DNA from: Harmonia axyridis
Taxonomy: Eukaryota; Arthropoda; Insecta; Coleoptera; Coccinellidae
Length of the DNA: 64,000 nt
Reading direction: 5' to 3'
NCBI RefSeq assembly: GCF_914767665.1
Contig: NC_059508.1
Coordinates: forward strand, 22,914,001 to 22,978,000
Positions within the stretch are counted from its first letter, which is position 1; every line of letters begins with the position of its first letter. Shown piece by piece: positions 55,109-64,000 of this stretch. Under the pieces are notes generated by a model. That model was not told where the DNA came from, made no database searches, and saw only the letters and a program-made list of their open reading frames with translations. Both the position numbers and the translations under genes were made by a program.

Positions 55109-58100
55109 AGGGAATAAGAACAGTCCCTTATACCAAAGTGGTTTCCTTAGACACGCGTGTCATGCTTTCGTCCCTGTGCAATACGATGAAAAGTGTTAGA
55201 ATGAGAAACATTAAAGGAAATAACAAACAAATGAAATCAACAACAGAAGTCAGTCGTGCATTTGTGGTTACAGCAGCAATTGACCTTACCACGTGGGAGA
55301 TTATAGCTACCGGCGTGATATCCGAGTCCAAGAAAATCAACAATGTGGAATTGCTTACTTGGATAATTGTTCATTAAACAAAAAGAAGGAAATAAGAACA
55401 GTCCCTTATACCAAAGTGGTTTCCCTAGACACGCGTGTCAAGCTTTCGTCCCTGTGCAATACGATGAAAAGTGTTAGAATGAGAAACATTGAAGAAAATA
55501 ACAAACGAATGAAATCAACAACAGAAGTCAGTCGTGCATTTGTGGTTACAGCAGCAATTGACCTTACCACGTAAAAAATAATAGCTACCAGCGTGTCATC
55601 CGAGTCCAAGAAAATCAACAATGTGGAATGGCTTACTTGGATAATTGATCATTATACAGAAAGAAGGAAATAAGAACAGTCCCTTATACCAATGTGGTTT
55701 CCATAGACACGTGTGTCAAGCTTTCGTCCCTGTGCAATACGATGAGAAGTGTTAGAATGAGAAACATTGAAGGAAATAACAAACAAATCAAATCAACAAC
55801 AGAAGTCAGTCGTGCATTTGTGATTACAGCAGCAATTGACCTTACCACGTGGGAGATTATAGCTACCTGCTTGACATCCGAGTCCAAGAAAATCAACAAT
55901 GTGGAATGGCTTACTTGGATAATTGATCATTATACAGAAAGAATGAAGTAAGAACAGTCCCTTATACCAATGTGGTTTCCATAGACACGTGTGTCAAGCT
56001 TTCGTCCCTGTGCATTACGATGAAAAGTGTTAGAATGAGAAACATTGAAGAAAATAACAAACGAATGAAATCAACAACAGAAGTCAGTCGTGCATTTGTG
56101 GTTACAGCAGCAATTGACCTCACCACGTGGGAGATTATAGCTACCTGCGTGACATCCGAGTCCAAGAAAATCAACAATGTGGAATGGCTTACTTGGATAA
56201 TTGTTCATTAAACAAAAAGAAGGGAATAAGAACAGTCCCTTATACCAAAGTGGTTTCCTTAGACACGCGTGTCAAGCTTTCGTCCCTGTGCAATACGATG
56301 AAAAGTGTTAGAATGAGAATCATTGAAGAAAATAACAAACGAATGAAATCAACAACAGAAGTCAGTCGTGCATTCGTGGTTACAGCAGCAATTGACCTTA
56401 CCACGTGGGAGATTACAGCTACCTGCGTGACATCCGAGCCCAAGAAAATCAACAATGTGGAACGGCTTACTTGGATAATTGTTCATTAAACAAAAAAAAG
56501 AGAATAAGAACAGTCCCTTATACCAAAGTGGTTTCCTTAGACACGCGTGTCAAGCTTTCGTCCCTGTGCAATACGATGAAAAGTGTTAGAATGAGAAACA
56601 TTAAAGGAAATAACAAACAAATGAAATCAACAACAGAAGTCAGTCGTGCATTTGTGGTTACAGCAGCAATTGACCTTACCACGTGGGAGATTATAGCTAC
56701 CGGCGTGACATCCGAGTCCAAGAAAATCAACAATGTGGAATTGCTTACTTGGATAATTGTTCATTAAACAAAAAGAAGGGAATAAGAACAGTCCCTTATA
56801 CCAAAGTGGTTTCCCTAGACAAGCGTGTCAAGCTTTCGTCCCTGTGCAATACGATGAAAAGTGTTAGAATGAGAATCATTGAAGAAAATAACAAACGAAT
56901 GAAATCAACAATAGAAGTCAGTCGTGCATTTGTGGTTACAGCAGCAATTGACCTCACCATGTGGGAGATTATAGCTACCTGCGTGACATCCGAGTCCAAG
57001 AAAATCAACAATGTGGAATGGCTTACTTGGATAATTGTTCATTAAACAAAAAGAAGGGAATAAGAACAGACCCTTATACCAAAGTGGTTTCCTTAGACAC
57101 GCGTGTCAAGCTTTCGTCCCTGTGCAATACGATGAAAAGTGTTAGAATGAGAAACATTGAAGAAAATAACAAACGAATGAAATCAACAACAGAAGTCAGT
57201 CGTGCATTTGTGGTTACAGCAGCAATTGACCTTACCACGTAAAAAATAATAGCTACCTGCGTGTCATCCGAGTCCAAGAAAATCAACAATGTGGAATGGC
57301 TTACTTGGATAATTGATCATTATACAGAAAGAAGGGAATAAGAACAGTCCCTTATACCAATGTGGTTTCCATAGACACGTGTGTCAAGCTTTCGTCCCTG
57401 TGCAATACGATGAGAAGTGTTAGAATGAGAAACATTGAAGGAAATAACAAACAAATCAAATCAACAACAGAAGTCAGTCGTGCATTTGTGGTTACAGCAG
57501 CAATTGACCTTACCACGTGGGAGATTATAGCTACCTGCGTGACATCCGAGTCCAAGAAAATCAACAATGTGGAATGGCCTACTTGGATAATTGTTGATTA
57601 AACAAAAAAAAAAATAAGAACAGTCCCTTATACCAAAGTGGTTCCCTTAGACACGTGTGTCAAGCTTTCGTCCCTGTGCGATACGATGAAAAGTGTTAGA
57701 ATGAGAAACATAGGAGGAAATAACAAACAAATGAAATCAACAACAGAAGTCAGTCGTGCATATGTGGTTACAGCAGCAATTGACCTTACCACGTGGGAGC
57801 TTATAGCTACCTGCGTGACATCCGAGTCCAAGAAAATCAACAATGTGGAATGGCTTACTTGGATAATTGTTGATTGAACATAAAGAAGAGAATAAGAACA
57901 GTCCCTCATACCAAAGTGGTTTTCTTAGACACGTGTGTCAAGCTTTCGTCCCTGTGCAATACGATGAGAAGTGTTAGAATGAGTAACATTGAAGGAAATA
58001 ACAAACAAATGAAATCAACAACAGAAGTCAGTCGTGCATTTGTGGTTTCAGCATTAATTGATCTTACCACGTGGGAGATTATAGCTACCTGCGTGACATC

Positions 58101-58635
58101 CGAGTCCAAGAAAATCAACAATGTGGAATGACTTACTTGGATAATTGATCATTATACAGAAAGAATGAAGTAAGAACTGTCCCTTATACGAATGTGGTTT
58201 CCATAGACACGTGTGTCAAGCTTTCGTCCCTGTGCAATACGATGAAAAGTGTAAGAATGAGAAACATAGAAGGAAAAAACAAACAAATGAAATCAACAAC
58301 AGAAGTCAGTCGTGCATTTGTGGTTACAGCAGCAATTGACATTACCACGTGGGAGATTCTAGCTACCTGCGTGACATCCGAGTCCAAGAAAATCAACAAT
58401 GTGGAATGGCTTATTCGGATAATTGTTCATTAAACAAAAAGAAGGGAATAAGAACAGTCCCTTATACCAAAGTGGTTTCCTTAGACACGCGTGTCAAGCT
58501 TTCGTCCCTGTGCAATACGATGAAAAAAGTGTCAGAATGAGAAACATTGAAGAAAATAACAAACGAATGAAATCAACAACAGAAGTCAGTCGTGCATTTG
58601 TGGTTACAGCAGCAATTGACCTTACCACGTGGGAG

Positions 58636-58682
58636 ATGATAGCTACCTGCGTGACATCCGAGTCCAAGAAAATCAACAATAT
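58636..58682. other. Plus-to-minus turn point 4 (palindrome spacer)
   Basis: The junction AACAATATAATCTCCCACG is identical to that at 46,783 (11,897 bp upstream), with the same GATGATAGC variant on the left and GATTTTATTTG on the right. The exact boundary was placed by comparison with that copy. Confidence 0.95.
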
Positions 58683-61600
58683 AATCTCCCACGTGGAAAG
58701 GTCAATTGCTGCTGTAACCACAAATGCACGACTGACTTCTGTTGTTGATTTTATTTGTTTGTTATTTCCTTCTATGTTTCTCATTCTAACACTTTTCATC
58801 GTATTGCACAGGGACGAAAGCTTGAAACACGTGTCTAAGGAAACCACTTTGGTATAAGGAACTGTTCTTATTCCCTTCTTTTTGTTTAATGAACAATTAT
58901 CCAAGTAAGCCGTTCCACATTGTTGATTTTCTTGGGCTCGGATGTCACGCAGGTAGCTATTATTTCCCACGTGGTAAGGTCAATTGCTGCTGTAACCACG
59001 AATGCACGACTGACTTCTGTTGTTGATTTCATTCGTTTGTTATTTTCTTCAATGTTTCTCATTCTAACACTTTTCATCGTATTGCACAGTGACGAAAGCT
59101 TGACACACGTGTCTAGGGAAACCACTTTGGTATGAGGGACTGCTCTTCTTCCCTTTTTTCTTTTTGATGAACAAGTATCCAAGTAAGCCATTCCACATTG
59201 TTGATTTACTTGGACTAGGATGTCACGCAGCTATCTATAATCTCCCACGTGGAAAGGTCAATTGCTGCTGTAACCACAAATGCACGACTGACTTCTGTTG
59301 TTGATTTCATTTGTTTGTTATTTCCTTCTATGTTTCTCATTCTAACACTTTTCATCGTATTGCACAGGGACGAAAGCTTGACACACATGTCTGAGAAAAC
59401 CACTTTGGTATGAGGGACTGTTCTTATTCCTTTTTTTTTGTTTAATCAACAATTATCCAAGTAAGCCATTCCACATTGTTGATTTTCTTGAACTCGGATG
59501 ACACGCAGGTAGCTATAATCTCCCACGTGGTAAGGTCAATTGCTGCTGTACCCACAAATGCACGACTGACTTCTGTTGTTGATTTCATTTGTTTGTTATT
59601 TCCTTCTATGTTTCTCATTCTAACACTTTTCATCGTATTGCACAGGGACGAAAGCTTGACACGCGTGTCTTAAGAAACCACTTTTTTTTGTTTAATCAAC
59701 AATTATCCAAGTAGGCCATTCCAAATTGTTGATTTTCTTGGACTCGGATGTCACGCAGGTAGCTATAATCTCCCACGTGGTAAGGTCAATTGCTGCTGTA
59801 ACCACAAATGCACGACTGACTTCTAATGTTGATTTCATTCGTTTGTTATTTTCTTCAATGTTTCTCATTCTAACACTTTTCATCGTATTGCACAGGGACG
59901 AAAGCTTGACACGCGTGTCTTAGGAAACCACTTTGATATAAGGGACTGTTCTTATTCCCTTTTTTTTGTTTGATCAACAATTATCCAAGTGGGCCATTCC
60001 ACATTGTTGATTTTCTTGGACTCGGATGTCACGCAGGTAGCTAGAATCTCCCACGTGGTAATGTCAATTGCTGCTGTAACCACAAATGCACGACTGACTT
60101 CTGTTGTTGATTTCATTTGTTTGTTTTTTCCTTCTATGTTTCTCATTCTTACACTTTTCATCGTATTGCACAGGGACGAAAGCTTGACACACTTGTCTAT
60201 GGAAACCACATTCGTATAAGGGACTGTTCCTACTTCATTCTTTCTGTATAATGATCAATTATCCAAGTAAGTCATTCCACATTGTTGATTTTCTTGGACT
60301 CGGATGTCACGCAGGTAGCTATAATCTCCCACGTGGTAAGGTCAATTAATGCTGAAACCACAAATGCACGACTGACTTCTGTTGTTGATTTCATTTGTTT
60401 GTTATTTCCTTCAATGTTTCTCATTCTAACACTTTTCATCGTATTGCACAGGGACGAAAGCTTGACACACGTGTCTAAGAAAACCACTTTGGTATGAGGG
60501 ACTGTTCTTATTCCCTTCTTTTTGTTCAATCAACAATTATCCAAGTAAGCCATTCCACATTGTTGATTTTCTTGGACTCGGATGTCACGCAGGTAGCTAT
60601 AAGCTCCCACGTGGTAAGGTCAATTGCTGCTGTAACCACAAATGCACGACTGACTTCTGTTGTTGATTTAATTTGTTTGTTATTTCCTTCTATGTTTCTC
60701 ATTCTAACACTTTTCATCGTATCGCACAGGGACGAAAGCTTGACACACGTGTCTAAGGAAACCACTTTGGTATAAGGGACTGTTCTTATTTTTTTCTTGT
60801 TTAATCAACAATTATCCAAGTAGGCCATTCCACATTGTTGATTTTCTTGGACTCGGATGTCACGCAGGTAGCTATAATCTCCCACGTGGTAAGGTCAATT
60901 GCTGCTGTAACCACAAATGCACGACTGACTTCTGTTGTTGATTTCATTTGTTTGTTATTTCCTTCTATGTTTCTCATTCTAACACTTTTCATCGTATTGC
61001 ACAGGGACGAAAGCTTGACACGCGTGTCTAAGGAAACCACTTTGGTATAAGGGACTGTTCTTATTCCCTTCGTTTTGTTCAATCAACAATTATCCAAGTA
61101 AGCCATTCCACATTGTTGATTTTCTAGGACACGAATGTCACGCAGGTAGCTATAATCTCCCACGTGGTAAGGTCAATTGCTGCTGTAACCACAAATGCAC
61201 GACTGACTTCTGTTGTTGATTTAATTTGTTTGTTATTTCCTTCTATGTTTCTCATTCTAACACTTTTCATCGTATTGCACAGGGACGAAAGCTTGACACG
61301 CGTGTCTAAGGAAACCACTTTGGTATAAGGGACTGTTCTTATTCCCTTCGTTTTGTTTAATGAACAATTATCCAAGTAGGCCATTCCACATTGTTGATTT
61401 TCTTGGACTCGGATGTCACGCAGGTAGCTATAATCTCCCACGTGGTAAGGTCAATTGCTGCTGTGACCACAAATGCACGACTGACTTCTAATAATGATTT
61501 CATTCGTTTGTTATTTTCTTCAATGTTTCTCATTCTAACACTTTTCATCGTATTGCACAGGGACGAAAGCTTGTCACGCGTGTCTTAGGAAACCACTTTG

Positions 61601-64000
61601 GTATAAGGGACTGTTCTTATTCCCTTTTTTTTGTTTGATCAACAATTATCCAAGTGGGCCATTCCACATTGTTGATTTTCTTGGACTCGGATGTCACGCA
61701 GGTAGCTATCATCTCCCACGTGGTAAGGTCAATTGCTGCTGTAACCACAAATGCACGACTGACTTCTGTTGTTGATTTCATTCGTTTGTTATTTTCTTCA
61801 ATGTTTCTCATTCTAACACTTTTTTCATCGTATTGCACAGGGACGAAAGCTTGACACGCGTGTCTAAGGAAACCACTTTGGTATAAGGGACTGTTCTCAT
61901 TCCCTTCTTTTTGTTTAATGAACAATTATCCGAATAAGCCATTCCACATTGTTGATTTTCTTGGACTCGGATGTCACGCAGGTAGCTAGAATCTCCCACG
62001 TGGTAATGTCAATTGCCGCTGTAACCACAAATGCACGACTGACTTCTGTTGTTGATTTCATTCGTTTGTTATTTCCTTCAATGTTTCTCATTCTAACACT
62101 TTTCATCGTATTGCACAGGGACGAAAGCTTGACACGTGTCTAAGAAAACCACTTTTGTATGAGGGACTGTTCTTATTCCCTTCTTTTTGTTCAATCAACA
62201 ATTATCCAAGTAAGCCATTCCACATTGTTGATTTTCTTGGACTCGGATGTCAGGCCGGTAGCTATAATCTCCCACGTGGTAAGGTCAATTGCTGCTGTAA
62301 CCACAAATGCACGACTGACTTCTGTTGTTGATTTCATTTGTTTGTTATTTCCTTCAATATTTCTCATTCTAACACTTTTCATCGTATTGCACAGGGACGA
62401 AAGTTTGAAACACGTGTCTAAGGAAACCACTTTGGTATAAGGAACTGTTCTTATTCCCTTCTTTTTGTTTAATGAACAATTATCCAAGTAAGCCGTTCCA
62501 CATTGTTGATTTTCTTGGGCTCGGATGTCACGCAGGTAGCTATTATCTCCCACGTGGTAAGGTCAATTGCTGCTGTAACCACGAATGCACGACTGACTTC
62601 TGTTGTTGATTTCATTCGTTTGTTATTTTCTTCAATGTTTCTCATTCTAACACTTTTCATCGTATTGCACAGTGACGAAAGCTTGACACACGTGTCTGAG
62701 AAAACCACTTTGGTATGAGGGACTGTTCTTATTCCTTTTTTTTTGTTTAATCAACAATTATCCAAGTAAGCCATTCCACATTGTTGATTTTCTTGAACTC
62801 GGATGACACGCAGGTAGCTATAATCTCCCACGTGGTAAGGTCAATTGCTGCTGTAACCACAAATGCACGACTGACTTCTGTTGTTGATTTCATTTGTTTG
62901 TTATTTCCTTCTATGTTTCTCATTCTAACACTTTTCATCGTATTGCACAGGGACGAAAGCTTGACACGCGTGTCTAAAGAAACCACTTTTTTTTGTTTAA
63001 TCAACAATTATCCAAGTAGGCCATTCCAAATCGTTGATTTTCTTGGACTCGGATGTCACGCAGGTAGCTATAATCTCCCACGTGGTAAGGTCAATTGCTG
63101 CTGTAACCACAAATGCACGACTGACTTCTAATGTTGATTTCATTCGTTTGTTATTTTCTTCAATGTTTCTCATTCTAACACTTTTCATCGTATTGCACAG
63201 GGACGAAAGCTTGACACGCGTGTCTTAGGAAACCACTTTGATATAAGGGACTGTTCTTATTCTCTTTTTTTTGTTTGATCAACAATTATCCAAGTGGGCC
63301 ATTCCACATTGTTGATTTTCTTGGACTCGGATGTCACGCAGGTAGCTATCATCTGCCACGTGGTAAGGTCAATTGCTGCTGTAACCACAAATGCACGACT
63401 GACTTCTGTTGTTGATTTCATTCGTTTGTTATTTTCTTCAATATTTCTCATTCTAACACTTTTTTCATCGTATTGCACAGGGACGAAAGCTTGACACGCG
63501 TGTCTAAGGAAACCACTTTGGTATAAGGGACTGTTCTTATTCCCTTCTTTTTGTTTAATGAACAATTATCCGAATAAGCCATTCCACATTGTTGATTTTC
63601 TTGGACTCGGATGTCACGCAGGTAGCTAGAATCTCCCACATGGTAATGTCAATTGCTGCTGTAACCACAAATGCACGACTGACTTCTGTTGTTGATTTCA
63701 TTTGTTTGTTTTTTCCTTCTATGTTTCTCATTCTTACACTTTTCATCGTATTGCACAGGGACGAAAGCTTGACACACTTGTCTATGGAAACCACATTCGT
63801 ATAAGGGACTGTTCTTACTTCATTCTTTCTGTATAATGATCAATTATCCAAATAAGTCATTCCACATTGTTGATTTTCTTGGACTCGGATGTCACGCAGG
63901 TAGCTATAATCTCCCACGTGGTAAGGTCAATTAATGCTGAAACCACAAATGCACGACTGACTTCTGTTGTTGATTTAATTTGTTTGTTATTTCCTTCTAT
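58681..64000 (-). repeat. Satellite domain D8, minus orientation (right end cut by window)
   Basis: About 19 monomers in reverse orientation, running off the window. The first 1.2 kb is a near copy of D4 from 28,735 (offset 29,965). Later units follow the D2/D4/D6 subtype set. The last base lies inside a monomer, so the array continues beyond the window. Confidence 0.95.

Larger units (their letters stand above)
51666..58680 (+). repeat. Satellite domain D7, plus orientation
   Basis: About 25 monomers. It starts inside a monomer at AATTGACCTTACCACG with the TTAAAG and CAATAATGTGG variants that also mark the first unit of D3 and D5. Next comes a clean six-monomer 1,668-bp duplication (51,773-55,108), then units colinear with D3. 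The end (57,628-58,680) matches the end of D3 at an offset of 29,953, and the final junction is the same as that of D5. No gene is seen. Confidence 0.95.
1..64000. repeat. Satellite DNA array, about 278-bp monomer, mixed orientation
   Basis: The same unit recurs from the first to the last base. Landmarks such as the HindIII site in CAAGCTTTCG, the block AAAATCAACAATGTGG and the dyad CCACGTGG return every 275-278 bp in either orientation. This gives about 230 monomers in 64 kb. Monomers differ by a few substitutions and by small indels, mainly in an A-rich linker. Length changes come from 1-4 bp indels, for example loss of ATTG near 1,230 and 2,615, and from a few larger deletions. Because 278 is not a multiple of three, no frame continues through the array; the longest open stretches lie at strand-switch points. 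I do not recognise the family. Tandem homogenisation with HORs is typical of eukaryotic heterochromatic satellite; the organism stays undetermined. Confidence 0.98.

Noticed and set aside
1..64000. Repeated 71-, 79- and 120-codon frames as a multigene family
   Set aside because: They overlap on both strands and in several frames, lack a stable start context, and the 278-bp period breaks frame at each unit. Frames are disrupted freely by indels, such as the ATTG loss and the extra A pair, with no sign of constraint.
1..64000. CRISPR array
   Set aside because: Repeats are regularly spaced, but the sequence between any two conserved blocks is itself part of the repeat. There are no unique spacers and no cas genes.
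1..64000. Bacterial, phage or plasmid origin
   Set aside because: 64 kb of monomeric satellite with HORs and no gene is not compatible with known prokaryotic genome organisation.

Overview
The whole window is one block of satellite DNA. A monomer of about 278 bp (roughly 40 % GC by eye) is repeated about 230 times from base 1 to base 64,000. The only clear non-satellite sequence is a 54-bp insertion at 9,840-9,893. I see no gene, tRNA, rRNA, CRISPR array or autonomous mobile element. Short open frames of 60-158 codons occur on both strands of nearly every monomer. The period (278 = 3 x 92 + 2) moves the frame at each monomer, so I read these frames as by-products of the repeat and list no CDS. 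Long homogenised satellite with higher-order repeats (HORs) points to a eukaryote, probably pericentromeric or other constitutive heterochromatin. Alternating orientation is known from insect satellites, but I do not recognise this family and cannot name the species.

Layout: the array changes direction seven times. The + sense is the strand carrying GGGAATAAGAACAG. Domains are D1 + (1-13,686), D2 - (13,687-21,070), D3 + (21,071-28,733), D4 - (28,734-37,464), D5 + (37,465-46,783), D6 - (46,784-51,665), D7 + (51,666-58,680) and D8 - (58,681-64,000). A minus domain plus the following plus domain forms a macro-unit, seen three times in full (about 15.0, 18.0 and 11.9 kb). The same breakpoints recur between units, so the inverted pair appears to have been amplified as a block rather than inverted afresh each time.

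Inside the domains, groups of two to seven monomer subtypes are tandemly duplicated (offsets 490, 556, 836, 855, 1,082, 1,385, 1,668 and 1,946 bp). Larger blocks recur with offsets near 5.1, 9.0, 15.0 and 16.4 kb. Subtypes differ mostly in the A-rich linker and at the centre of a dyad, GACACG[C/T]GTGTC.

The most unusual observation concerns the four plus-to-minus switch points. They look like one ancestral palindrome centre: two copies are identical (46,783 and 58,680), one is exactly that centre minus 12 bp (28,733), and one is compatible with it minus 42 bp (13,686). All comparisons were made by eye, so extents of duplications are approximate unless a junction is stated to the base.
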